From Bacillota bacterium (GTDB lineage Bacteria > Bacillota > Clostridia > Acetivibrionales > Acetivibrionaceae): 64,000 nucleotides of DNA. The translations under genes and the position numbers were made by a program. Positions 51,186 to 59,043 of this stretch are shown piece after piece; within the stretch, counting starts at the first letter, position 1, and every line of letters starts with the position of its first letter. Under the pieces are notes generated by a model, which was not told the DNA's origin, ran no database searches, and saw only the letters and a list, made by a program, of their open reading frames with translations. The stretch covers positions 124,001-188,000 of the forward strand of contig JAEWSG010000039.1 of assembly GCA_023398495.1 (NCBI GenBank), read 5' to 3'.

Positions 51186-52850
51186 ATGAGAAGTGACGTT
51201 GTAAAAAAAGGTATTGAGAAGACTCCGCATAGAGCTCTTTTTAAGGCAATGGGATATACTGATGAAGAAATCAAAAGACCGTTAATTGGTGTTGTAAATG
51301 CAAAGAATGAAATAATACCTGGACATATACATTTAGATAAGATAGCTGAGGCTGTAAAGGCAGGTATAAGAATGGCAGGAGGCACTCCTGTTGAGTTTGG
51401 AGCAATTGGAGTATGTGATGGTATTGCAATGGGACACGTAGGCATGAAGTATTCTCTGGCAACAAGAGAACTTATTGCTGATTCATGCGAGGCTATGGGT
51501 TTGGCACACAGCTTTGACGGTATGGTTTTTATACCGAATTGTGACAAGATAGTTCCCGGAATGCTTATGGCAGCAGCAAGAGTTAATGTTCCAGCTATTT
51601 TTGTAAGTGGCGGGCCTATGTTATCAGTGAAGCGAAATGGAAAACAGTTGGACTTAAATAGTACTTTTGAGGCTGTAGGAGCGTATAAAGCTGGTAAAAT
51701 GACAGAAGAAGAGGTTTGCGATTATGAAGATCATTCATGTCCAGGTTGCGGGTCGTGTTCGGGAATGTTTACAGCTAATTCCATGAATTGCCTGACAGAG
51801 GTTCTGGGATTGGGATTACCGGGCAACGGAACTATTCCGGCTGTATATGCTGAAAGAATAAGGCTTGCAAAGATGGTAGGTATGAAGATCATGGAACTTG
51901 TTGAAAAGGATATTAAGCCTTCAGATATACTCACACCTAAAGCCTTTGAAAATGCTTTGACTGTTGATATGGCATTAGGATGTTCCACCAATTCGGTTCT
52001 GCATCTTCCAGCTATTGCACATGAAGCAGGTGTCGAGATAAATCTTGATATAATCAATGAAATAAGTGGTAAAGTTCCAAATCTCTGTAAACTTGCACCT
52101 GCGGGGCATCACCATATTCAGGACTTATATGCAGCAGGAGGAGTTCATGCAGCAATGAACGAGCTTTCAAAGAAGAACCTTCTCAATCTTGATTTGTTGA
52201 CGGTTACAGGTAAGACTGTCGGGGAAAATATAAGTAAGGCTAAGGTTTTGGATTATGATGTTATAAAAAGCATTGATGCTCCATACAGTGCAACTGGAGG
52301 AATTGCAGTATTAAGAGGGAATCTTGCACCTGATGGTGCTGTTGTAAAGCGTTCTGCAGTTGCTGAAGAAATGCTTACCCATAAGGGACCGGCAAGAGTA
52401 TTTGATTCGGAAGAGGAAGTTATAGAGGCTATATATAACGGCAGAATCAAAAAGGGTGATGTGGTTGTTATCAGATACGAAGGCCCAAAGGGTGGACCTG
52501 GAATGAGAGAAATGCTTTCGCCTACATCTGCTATTGCCGGTATGGGGCTTGAAAAAGATGTTGCTTTAATCACAGATGGACGTTTTTCGGGTGCTACAAG
52601 AGGTGCATCTATAGGTCATGTTTCTCCGGAAGCTATGGAGGGAGGTTGCATAGCTTTGGTTAAGGAAGGAGACATTATCAGCATTGATATTCCAAGAGGC
52701 AAGCTTGAGATTGAGGTTTCAGATGAGGAACTTAAGGAAAGAGCAAAAGAGTGGAAAGCACCTGAACCTAAGATAACAAAAGGATATCTCGGAAGATATG
52801 CCAAAATGGTTACTTCTGCAAGTACTGGTGCTGTGTTAAAGGGAAATTAA
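51186..52850 (+). CDS. ilvD: Dihydroxy-acid dehydratase
   Basis: Dehydrates dihydroxy-acids to 2-keto acids in branched-chain amino-acid synthesis. 554 residues. Fe-S cluster cysteines are in IPNCDKIVPGM, DHSCPGCGSCSGMFTANSM, both ILVD/EDD signatures, with GRFSGATRG near the C-terminus. The start ATG 51186 has GAGGAG upstream; the frame extends 74 codons further upstream but that part lacks an SD and does not look like IlvD. It is 13 bp upstream of ilvB; one operon. Confidence 0.97.
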   Translation: MRSDVVKKGIEKTPHRALFKAMGYTDEEIKRPLIGVVNAKNEIIPGHIHLDKIAEAVKAGIRMAGGTPVEFGAIGVCDGIAMGHVGMKYSLATRELIADSCEAMGLAHSFDGMVFIPNCDKIVPGMLMAAARVNVPAIFVSGGPMLSVKRNGKQLDLNSTFEAVGAYKAGKMTEEEVCDYEDHSCPGCGSCSGMFTANSMNCLTEVLGLGLPGNGTIPAVYAERIRLAKMVGMKIMELVEKDIKPSDILTPKAFENALTVDMALGCSTNSVLHLPAIAHEAGVEINLDIINEISGKVPNLCKLAPAGHHHIQDLYAAGGVHAAMNELSKKNLLNLDLLTVTGKTVGENISKAKVLDYDVIKSIDAPYSATGGIAVLRGNLAPDGAVVKRSAVAEEMLTHKGPARVFDSEEEVIEAIYNGRIKKGDVVVIRYEGPKGGPGMREMLSPTSAIAGMGLEKDVALITDGRFSGATRGASIGHVSPEAMEGGCIALVKEGDIISIDIPRGKLEIEVSDEELKERAKEWKAPEPKITKGYLGRYAKMVTSASTGAVLKGN

Positions 52851-52863
52851 GGAGGGAAGTGTA

Positions 52864-54531
52864 ATGAAAATTACTGGAGCACAGATTTTAATAGAATGTT
52901 TGAAAGAGCAAGGTGTTGACACTATTTTCGGGTTTCCCGGAGGTGCTGTTTTAAATATATACGATGCGTTATATAAAGCTAAGGATGATATCAAGCATGT
53001 TCTGACTTCGCATGAACAGGGTGCATCCCACGCAGCAGACGGTTATGCAAGGGTGACGGGCAAAGTAGGAGTTTGCCTTGCGACCTCGGGACCGGGTGCT
53101 ACAAATCTTGTTACAGGAATTGCTACTGCTTACATGGACTCTGTTCCTATGGTAGCAATTACAGGACAGGTAGCTACATCGCTCCTTGGAAAAGATTCCT
53201 TTCAGGAAGTTGATATAACAGGAATTACAATTCCAATTACCAAACATAACTTTATTGTTAAGGATGTTGATGAACTGGCAGATATAGTAAGGGATGCCTT
53301 TGCAATTGCAAGAGAAGGACGTCCGGGTCCTGTATTGATAGATATTTGCAAGGATGTGACTGCTGCGGTAGCGGAATATCAACCCAAGACACCAGAAAAG
53401 CCTGAAGAAGCACCTATAGGAATGACTTTGGATGAAATAGATGAGGCAGCAGAAATTATAAATAATGCAAAAAGACCTATTATACTTTCAGGGGGTGGTG
53501 TATCCATAGCTGGTGCCAGTGCAGAGGTTTTAGAGCTTGCAAGTAAGGCACTGATACCTGTGACAACAACACTTATGGGAATGGGGACCTTTCCCGGTAC
53601 CCATGACTTGTTTACAGGTATGGTAGGTATGCATGGTACAAAAACCTCAAACATGGCAGTATCAGAGTCAGACCTTTTTATTGCAATTGGTGCAAGGTTT
53701 AGTGACAGAGTTATAAGCGATGTAAGAAAGTTTGCACCGGAAGCTAAGATAATGCATATTGATATAGACCCGGCGGAGATAGGCAAAAATATAGTTGTAA
53801 ATTATCCGCTGGTAGGAAATATTAAAAAGATACTTAGGCAGTTGAATATCAAGATTCAAAAGAAGCAGGAATCAGACTGGAAGAAGAAAATTGATGAATG
53901 GAAAAACTTATATCCTCTAAGATATCCAAAAGATAATGTGTTGAGACCAAACTATATTCTGGAAAGAATATACGAACTCACAAAAGGCGATGCCATTATT
54001 ACCACCGAGGTTGGTCAGCACCAGATGTGGGCAGCCCAGTTCTATAAGTACAAGTCTCCGAGGCAGTTCCTGTCTTCAGGGGGCCTCGGAACTATGGGTT
54101 ATGGCTTGGGAGCATGTATCGGAGCTCAGTTTGGAAAACGGGACAAAAAAGTTATAAATATAGCAGGAGACGGAAGTTTCAGGATGAACTGCAACGAAAT
54201 AGCAACAGCGGTTGAATATAAGCTACCCATTATTATAGCGATATTTAATAATCACGTATTAGGTATGGTAAGGCAATGGCAGAATCTTTTTTATGATAGC
54301 AGGTATTCATCTACTACCATCGACAGGGGGACTGATTTTGTGGCACTTGCCAAGGCTTATGGTGCGATAGGCATAGATGTCAGGGAACCTGAAGAAGTTG
54401 ATGAGGCACTGAAAAAGGCATTGGCATCAAAGGATACGCCGGTTGTAATAAACTTTGAGATAGACAGGGATGACAAAGTATTTCCAATAGTTCCACCTGG
54501 GGCAGCAATACGTGATCTTATTGAAGAATAG
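52864..54531 (+). CDS. ilvB: Acetolactate synthase, large (catalytic) subunit
   Basis: ThDP-dependent condensation of pyruvate to acetolactate, first common step of valine and leucine synthesis. 555 residues. The catalytic Glu is in TSHEQGASHAADGYARVTG (about residue 48). GDGSFRMNCNE is the start of the ThDP motif, closed by NNHVLGMVRQWQ. The small regulatory subunit gene (ilvN) is not adjacent. SD AAGGAGGG. A terminator follows. Confidence 0.96.
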   Translation: MKITGAQILIECLKEQGVDTIFGFPGGAVLNIYDALYKAKDDIKHVLTSHEQGASHAADGYARVTGKVGVCLATSGPGATNLVTGIATAYMDSVPMVAITGQVATSLLGKDSFQEVDITGITIPITKHNFIVKDVDELADIVRDAFAIAREGRPGPVLIDICKDVTAAVAEYQPKTPEKPEEAPIGMTLDEIDEAAEIINNAKRPIILSGGGVSIAGASAEVLELASKALIPVTTTLMGMGTFPGTHDLFTGMVGMHGTKTSNMAVSESDLFIAIGARFSDRVISDVRKFAPEAKIMHIDIDPAEIGKNIVVNYPLVGNIKKILRQLNIKIQKKQESDWKKKIDEWKNLYPLRYPKDNVLRPNYILERIYELTKGDAIITTEVGQHQMWAAQFYKYKSPRQFLSSGGLGTMGYGLGACIGAQFGKRDKKVINIAGDGSFRMNCNEIATAVEYKLPIIIAIFNNHVLGMVRQWQNLFYDSRYSSTTIDRGTDFVALAKAYGAIGIDVREPEEVDEALKKALASKDTPVVINFEIDRDDKVFPIVPPGAAIRDLIEE

Positions 54532-54538
54532 TATAAAG

Positions 54539-54582
54539 GTTTCAAAGCAGGGTGTATGTAAACTGTGCTTTGAAACTTTTTA
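54539..54582 (+). terminator. Terminator of ilvD-ilvB
   Basis: GTTTCAAAGCA pairs perfectly with TGCTTTGAAAC, loop of about 16 nt, then TTTTT. Confidence 0.85.
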
Positions 54583-54634
54583 ACTTAGAACAGAATATAT
54601 ATGCAGATAATAGAGAAAACATTCATAAAAAACC

Positions 54635-54663
54635 TTGACTTTTAAAGATAAATATGTTAAATT
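54635..54663 (+). promoter_or_regulatory. Promoter of rpmG-secE-nusG
   Basis: TTGACT (54635-54640), 17 bp, TAAATT (54658-54663), 85 bp upstream of rpmG. Confidence 0.6.
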
Positions 54664-54747
54664 AGTGGTTGTTTCTCTCTGTAAGTCTTTTTTTTATGTC
54701 GAAAAAATATTTTTGATATATATGATAAGTTCGTGGAGGTGTAAAAG

Positions 54748-54897
54748 ATGAGAGTAAAAATTACATTGGCGTGTGGTGAATGCAAGCAAAGAAACTACGA
54801 CTCAAGGAAAAACAAGAAGAATGATCCAGACAGACTTGAAATGAGAAAATACTGTAGATTTTGCCGTAAGCATACTGATCACAAGGAAACAAAATAA
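54748..54897 (+). CDS. rpmG: 50S ribosomal protein L33
   Basis: 49 residues. It has the L33 pattern VKITLACGEC, RNYDSRKNKKN and YCRFCRKHT; both CxxC pairs are present, so it is the zinc-binding (C+) form. GTGGAGGTG precedes the ATG. It is in the usual Firmicute place before secE and nusG. Confidence 0.95.
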   Translation: MRVKITLACGECKQRNYDSRKNKKNDPDRLEMRKYCRFCRKHTDHKETK

Positions 54898-54965
54898 TGT
54901 TTTGTTTTCTTAAAGAAAGAGTATGGGATAAAAGCTAAAAAATACAAAAATGGAGATGTGTTTAT

Positions 54966-55190
54966 ATGGCTGAAGAGGTAAAAACGTCAAAAGCTGTTGA
55001 AGCTGGAAATAAGGTTGGGAAGTTCTTCAAAGACATTAGAAGTGAGCTCAAAAAGGTTGTGTGGCCTACTCGTACACAGGTTGTAAAAAATACCATAACA
55101 GTTTTGGTTGCGTGCTTTTTAGTAGGCATAATTATCTGGCTGGCTGATGCAGGTTTTGGATATTTAAGACAATTAGTGTTCAAAGTATAA
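54966..55190 (+). CDS. secE: Preprotein translocase subunit SecE
   Basis: 74 residues with one C-terminal membrane helix (VVKNTITVLVACFLVGIIIW). The conserved amphipathic cytoplasmic part before it is FFKDIRSELKKVVWPTRTQ. It clamps SecY in the protein-conducting channel. ATG after TGGAGATG. Between rpmG and nusG. Confidence 0.97.
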   Translation: MAEEVKTSKAVEAGNKVGKFFKDIRSELKKVVWPTRTQVVKNTITVLVACFLVGIIIWLADAGFGYLRQLVFKV

Positions 55191-55245
55191 TGCATAGAGC
55201 GTTATATACGGTATGCAATCTTATTAAAGGAGGACTAGTGGCTTT

Positions 55246-55779
55246 ATGCAAGTAGATGATACACCGGAAGGTGCAAAATGGTATGTTGTTCATACTTATT
55301 CCGGGTATGAAAACAAAGTTAAGGCTAACCTTGAAAAGATCGTTGAAAACAGGAGCATGCAGGAATATATATTGGACATAGTTGTTCCGATGGAAGAACA
55401 GATTGAGATAAAAGACGGAAAGAAAAAAGCAACATTGAAAAAAGTGTTTCCGGGATATGTTCTTGTTAAGATGATAATGTCTGACGAATCATGGTATGTG
55501 GTCAGAAATTGCAGAGGTGTAACCGGATTTGTTGGCCCTGGATCTAAGCCTGTTCCTTTGTCTGATGAAGAAGTCAGGGTAATGGGTGTTGAGGAATTTA
55601 TGCCTGTTCTTGACTATGAAGTCGGTGATAATGTAAGAGTTGCTACCGGTCCATTGGAAAACTTCATAGGAATAGTTGAGGAGATAAACTTCGAAAAGAA
55701 AAAAGTTAGGGTTTCTGTGTCAATGTTTGGCAGGGAGACACCTGTTGAATTGGAGTTATTCCAGATTCAGAAGATATAA
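55246..55779 (+). CDS. nusG: Transcription termination/antitermination protein NusG
   Basis: 177 residues. The NGN domain begins WYVVHTYSGYENKVKANLEK; FPGYVLVKMIMSDESWYVVR and RGVTGFVG follow; the KOW domain is in the last 60 residues (YEVGDNVRVATGPLENFIG). It binds RNA polymerase and affects pausing, termination and translation coupling. SD AAGGAGG. Confidence 0.97.
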   Translation: MQVDDTPEGAKWYVVHTYSGYENKVKANLEKIVENRSMQEYILDIVVPMEEQIEIKDGKKKATLKKVFPGYVLVKMIMSDESWYVVRNCRGVTGFVGPGSKPVPLSDEEVRVMGVEEFMPVLDYEVGDNVRVATGPLENFIGIVEEINFEKKKVRVSVSMFGRETPVELELFQIQKI

Positions 55780-55834
55780 ATAATAGAGATTACTTTACGT
55801 TTTTTCTATTTGCTATATATGCAAAGTAAGAAAT

Positions 55835-55865
55835 GTAAAACACTCTGAATAAAGAGCGGTTTTAC
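55835..55865 (+). promoter_or_regulatory. Hairpin in the L11 leader
   Basis: GTAAAAC (55835-55841) pairs with GTTTTAC (55859-55865), extended inside by CTCT/AGAG. It lies 25 bp before the rplK start codon. L1-type autoregulation is known for the L11-L1 operon, but I cannot match this to the L1 site. Confidence 0.4.
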
Positions 55866-55889
55866 GAGTAAATTTGGGAGGTGGATATT

Positions 55890-56315
55890 ATGGCTAAGAA
55901 AATTGCTGGCTATGTAAAACTTCAAATTCCTGCGGGGAAAGCAACTCCGGCTCCACCGGTTGGACCAGCTTTAGGACAACATGGCGTAAACATAATGGGA
56001 TTTTGTAAAGAATTTAACGAAAAGACTGCGAAGGACGTGGGATTAATAATTCCGGTTGTAATTACAGTTTATGCGGACAGGTCTTTTTCATTCATTACAA
56101 AAACACCGCCAGCTTCAGTTCTATTGAAGAAGGCATGTAAAATAGAAAGTGGTTCCGGTAGACCGAACAGAGAAAAAGTTGCAAAGATTTCAAAAGATGA
56201 AGTCAGAAAAATCGCAGAATTGAAGATGCCAGACTTAAATGCTGCAAGCATTGAAGCTGCTATGAGTATGGTAGCTGGAACTGCTAGAAGCATGGGAATA
56301 GTTGTTGAAGGTTAA
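55890..56315 (+). CDS. rplK: 50S ribosomal protein L11
   Basis: 141 residues, the standard length. Pattern AGYVKLQIPAGKATPAPPVG and ALGQHGVNIMGFCKEFN at the N-terminus. The ATG at 55890 has GGGAGG upstream; the GTG three codons earlier is not needed. L11 forms the base of the ribosomal stalk and binds 23S rRNA. Confidence 0.98.
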   Translation: MAKKIAGYVKLQIPAGKATPAPPVGPALGQHGVNIMGFCKEFNEKTAKDVGLIIPVVITVYADRSFSFITKTPPASVLLKKACKIESGSGRPNREKVAKISKDEVRKIAELKMPDLNAASIEAAMSMVAGTARSMGIVVEG

Positions 56316-56490
56316 ATATTTTTAATGGCTAAGGGTATTTCAGAAGTTAATGCTTATATATGAGGCATAAGCCAAATATAAATGATTTTTTTTGAAATAC
56401 AAAAGATTAGTTCTTGGGAATAGCATAACTAGTAAAGTGGGAGGAAACTTAGGTGTTTCCGAAATTATTACCACAAAGGAGATGAAAATC

Positions 56491-57186
56491 GTGAAAAGAG
56501 GTAAAAAATATCAAGACAGTGCTAAGGTTATTGATAGATTAAAGTTGTATGATCCAACAGAAGCATTGGAGCTGACACAAAAGACCGCTAAAGCAAAGTT
56601 TGATGAGACAGTTGAAGCACATATCAGACTGGGAGTTGACTCAAGACATGCAGATCAGCAGGTTAGAGGTGCTGTTGTACTTCCTCACGGAACAGGTAAA
56701 AAGGTTCGTGTTTTGGTTTTCGCCAAGGGTGACAAGGCAAAGGAAGCTGAACAGGGCGGTGCTGATTATGTTGGTGCGGAAGATATGGTTGCAAAAATAC
56801 AAAATGACAACTGGTTTGAATTTGATGTTGTTGTTGCAACACCAGATATGATGGGTGTTGTTGGTAGGCTTGGTAAAGTACTTGGTCCAAAAGGCCTTAT
56901 GCCAAATCCAAAAGCAGGTACTGTAACAATGGATGTTGCAAGGGCAATAGCTGATATTAAAGCCGGTAAGATAGAGTACAGGTTGGATAAAACCAATATT
57001 ATCCACTGCCCTATCGGAAAAGCATCATTTGGCTCAGAAAAGCTTCTTGATAATTTCCACACATTGATGGCTGCGATAATAAAAGCAAAGCCTTCAGCTG
57101 CAAAGGGTCAATACTTAAAGAGCGTTGTTGTATCCTCAACAATGGGACCAGGCATAAAGGTAAACCCTCAGAAAGTTTCGGAATAG
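56491..57186 (+). CDS. rplA: 50S ribosomal protein L1
   Basis: 231 residues, beginning MKRGKKYQDSAKVIDRLKLY. GTG 56491 is chosen because AAGGAG (56476-56481) lies about 9 nt upstream and gives the family length; an ATG at 56482 touches the SD and an upstream ATG (56392) would add 33 unrelated residues. DNA-RNA contacts: the motif GPKGLMPNPKAGTV is conserved. L1 forms the L1 stalk and can repress its own operon. Confidence 0.96.
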   Translation: MKRGKKYQDSAKVIDRLKLYDPTEALELTQKTAKAKFDETVEAHIRLGVDSRHADQQVRGAVVLPHGTGKKVRVLVFAKGDKAKEAEQGGADYVGAEDMVAKIQNDNWFEFDVVVATPDMMGVVGRLGKVLGPKGLMPNPKAGTVTMDVARAIADIKAGKIEYRLDKTNIIHCPIGKASFGSEKLLDNFHTLMAAIIKAKPSAAKGQYLKSVVVSSTMGPGIKVNPQKVSE

Positions 57187-57245
57187 TTTTATAATTATCT
57201 ACACATTTCTTTTCGAAATAATTAAGCAAATTGCTTAAAAGGGTC

Positions 57246-57272
57246 TTTACAAAATTGAAATAATGTTATAAT
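57246..57272 (+). promoter_or_regulatory. Promoter of rplJ-rplL
   Basis: TTTACA (57246-57251) and a perfect TATAAT (57267-57272), spacer 15 bp (17 if TAATAT is used). Confidence 0.6.
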
Positions 57273-57289
57273 ATAAACTTTGTGAATTT

Positions 57290-57425
57290 AATAGTGAACT
57301 GCCATAGACAGTAGGTTGCTTGTCAAAACAAGCAGTAATTGATTAAGTCTCTTTGTTTAAAAGAGTAAAAGTAAAGTGACAAAGTGTTGCAATGCTTTTA
57401 TACAAATCATCCTACCGAGGTGAGT
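57290..57425 (+). ncRNA. Ribosomal protein L10 leader
   Basis: The conserved start AACTGCCATAGACAGTAGG and the end TCCTACCGAGGTGAG, about 100 nt apart, are the hallmarks of the L10 (L8) leader that binds the L10-L12 complex. A helix CTTGTC..AACAAG sits between. It allows L10-L12 to repress their own genes. Confidence 0.85.
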
Positions 57426-57441
57426 GTTAATTTGATTGATT

Positions 57442-57483
57442 ACCCCTCTATGTCTATGTGCATAGTAGGGGTTTTATATTTTT
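57442..57483 (+). terminator. Attenuator terminator after the L10 leader
   Basis: ACCCCTCTATG pairs with CATAGTAGGGGT (one bulge), followed by TTTATATTTTT. Leader folding probably decides termination here. Confidence 0.75.
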
Positions 57484-57523
57484 AATATTATATTTATCAA
57501 GTTTTAAGGAGGTGGACTTAAAA

Positions 57524-58057
57524 GTGCCAAGTGAGAAGATTCTTGCAAAAAAGAAGGATATAGTAAGTGAACTGTCTGAAAAGATTAAAAATGCCAAAAC
57601 AATAGTTTTTGCTGATTACAGAGGACTTACAGTTGAGCAGGACACTGAGCTTAGAAATGCTTTGAGAAAAGCTGGAGTTGAGTATGGTGTTGTAAAAAAT
57701 ACTTTGACTAAACTTGCAGCAAACGAAAATGGATTGAACGGGCTCGAAACTTACTTTAACGGACCTACTGCTATGGCAGTTAGCAATGACGATGTTATTG
57801 CTCCTGCAAAGATTCTGGCTGAATACGCAAAAAAGTATGATAAGCTTCAGATAAAAGCAGGTGTTGTTGAAGGGAAGATATTTAATGAAGAGTCAATAAA
57901 GGCTTTAGCTGCATTACCGCCGAAGGAAGAATTACTGGCAAAAGCTCTTGGCAGCATGAAAGCGCCGATTACTGGCTTCGTGAACGTACTCAATGGAAAC
58001 ATTAGAGGTTTGGTTGTAGCGTTAAATGCTATTGCTGAGAAACAGGCAAATGCTTAA
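57524..58057 (+). CDS. rplJ: 50S ribosomal protein L10
   Basis: 177 residues. It has the L10 block KTIVFADYRGLTVEQDTELR and VVKNTLTKLAA, with FNGPTAMAVSNDDV. GTG start after AAGGAGGTGGA. L10 carries the L12 dimers on the ribosome; the leader upstream is its feedback target. 38 bp before rplL. Confidence 0.97.
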   Translation: MPSEKILAKKKDIVSELSEKIKNAKTIVFADYRGLTVEQDTELRNALRKAGVEYGVVKNTLTKLAANENGLNGLETYFNGPTAMAVSNDDVIAPAKILAEYAKKYDKLQIKAGVVEGKIFNEESIKALAALPPKEELLAKALGSMKAPITGFVNVLNGNIRGLVVALNAIAEKQANA

Positions 58058-58095
58058 ATATTAAAAAATAAATTTATTTATGGAGGTATATAATA

Positions 58096-58476
58096 ATGGC
58101 TAGTGAAAAAGTTACTAAATTAATTGATGAGGTAAAGGCATTAACAGTATTGGAATTATCAGAATTGGTAAAAGCGTTAGAAGAAGAATTTGGTGTATCA
58201 GCAGCAGCTCCAGTAGCAGTTGCAGCAGCTACAGCAGGTGCAGCAGCGGCTCCAGCTGAAGAAAAGACTGAATTTGATGTAGTGTTGAAGGAAGCTGGTG
58301 CAGATAAGATCAAAGTTATCAAAGTTGTTAGAGAAGTAACTGGTCTTGGACTTAAAGAAGCAAAAGACTTAGTTGATGGTGCTCCAAAGACAGTTAAAGA
58401 AAATGTTGCAAAAGCTGATGCTGATGCAATGGCTGCTAAATTCAAAGAAGTTGGTGCAACTGTAGAAGTTAAGTAA
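58096..58476 (+). CDS. rplL: 50S ribosomal protein L7/L12
   Basis: 126 residues. The N-terminal dimer domain (LTVLELSELVKALEEEFGV), an Ala-rich hinge and the C-terminal domain (GADKIKVIKVVREVTGLGLK, EAKDLVDGAP) are all present. It recruits translation factors to the ribosome. SD TGGAGG. A strong terminator follows, so rpoB is transcribed separately or by read-through. Confidence 0.98.
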   Translation: MASEKVTKLIDEVKALTVLELSELVKALEEEFGVSAAAPVAVAAATAGAAAAPAEEKTEFDVVLKEAGADKIKVIKVVREVTGLGLKEAKDLVDGAPKTVKENVAKADADAMAAKFKEVGATVEVK

Positions 58477-58492
58477 TTCTAGCATAATGAAA

Positions 58493-58520
58493 AGGCTCCT
58501 CAATGAGGAGCCTTTTTTTG
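58493..58520 (+). terminator. Terminator after rplL
   Basis: AAGGCTCCT (58493-58501), loop CAATG, AGGAGCCTT, then TTTTTT. Confidence 0.9.
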
Positions 58521-59043
58521 ATGCTATAATACAGTAAATTATGGTGATAAAAGATACAAATAAAAACTGTTGACAAGTTATTGTTTGTATGTTAGAATTA
58601 TAAACTGCGTTATAATTTCTAAATGAATACCAGGATTTTCTTTAGAAAATTAATACTACTAGTGACTATATAATTATAGCATATTTGAATAAGTGAGACA
58701 ATATTTGTTAATAATAATTTAATGTTCAAACTATTTTATATACGAGTTAGTATATGTACAATACAAAAAATTATACTTATATATTTTAAATACTACAGAG
58801 CCCTTAAAGCTTTGTATTAATTTATAGATTCAGAAAAGGACGGTTTAATATTTACTTAACTTCTTAATTATGTTAAACAAAATACATATAGTTTCCTTTA
58901 AGAGCAATATAAGCTAATTGTAATAAGCTCACAAGCTTTTATTTCTTCATTCGAAAGAGGCTTACTAAAGGGTTGTGTGTATTAAATCTTTTTGTGCTTA
59001 GAAAGCACCGTGGCAAAACTCTAATAATATGAGGTGATTTTTG
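58521..59043 (+). other. Long rpoB leader
   Basis: About 520 bp without a gene. A promoter at 58570-58598 would give a 5' leader of roughly 435 nt. It is highly AT-rich. The one clear element near the end is the small stem GTGCTT/AAGCAC at about 58995. No known riboswitch was recognised. Confidence 0.55.
58570..58598 (+). promoter_or_regulatory. rpoB promoter
   Basis: TTGACA (58570-58575), 17 bp, TAGAAT (58593-58598). Confidence 0.75.

Larger units (their letters stand above)
57187..57523 (+). other. Promoter, L10 leader and attenuator region
   Basis: 337 bp with the L10-operon promoter, the L10 leader RNA and a terminator-like hairpin, described separately. An ORF opened at 57458 covers part of it but is an artefact. 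Confidence 0.8.

Noticed and set aside
56392..56490. N-terminal extension of ribosomal protein L1
   Set aside because: The GTG at 56491 with AAGGAG at proper spacing gives the normal length and N-terminus.
57458..57523. N-terminal extension of ribosomal protein L10
   Set aside because: It runs through the attenuator hairpin; the GTG at 57524 has the strong SD.
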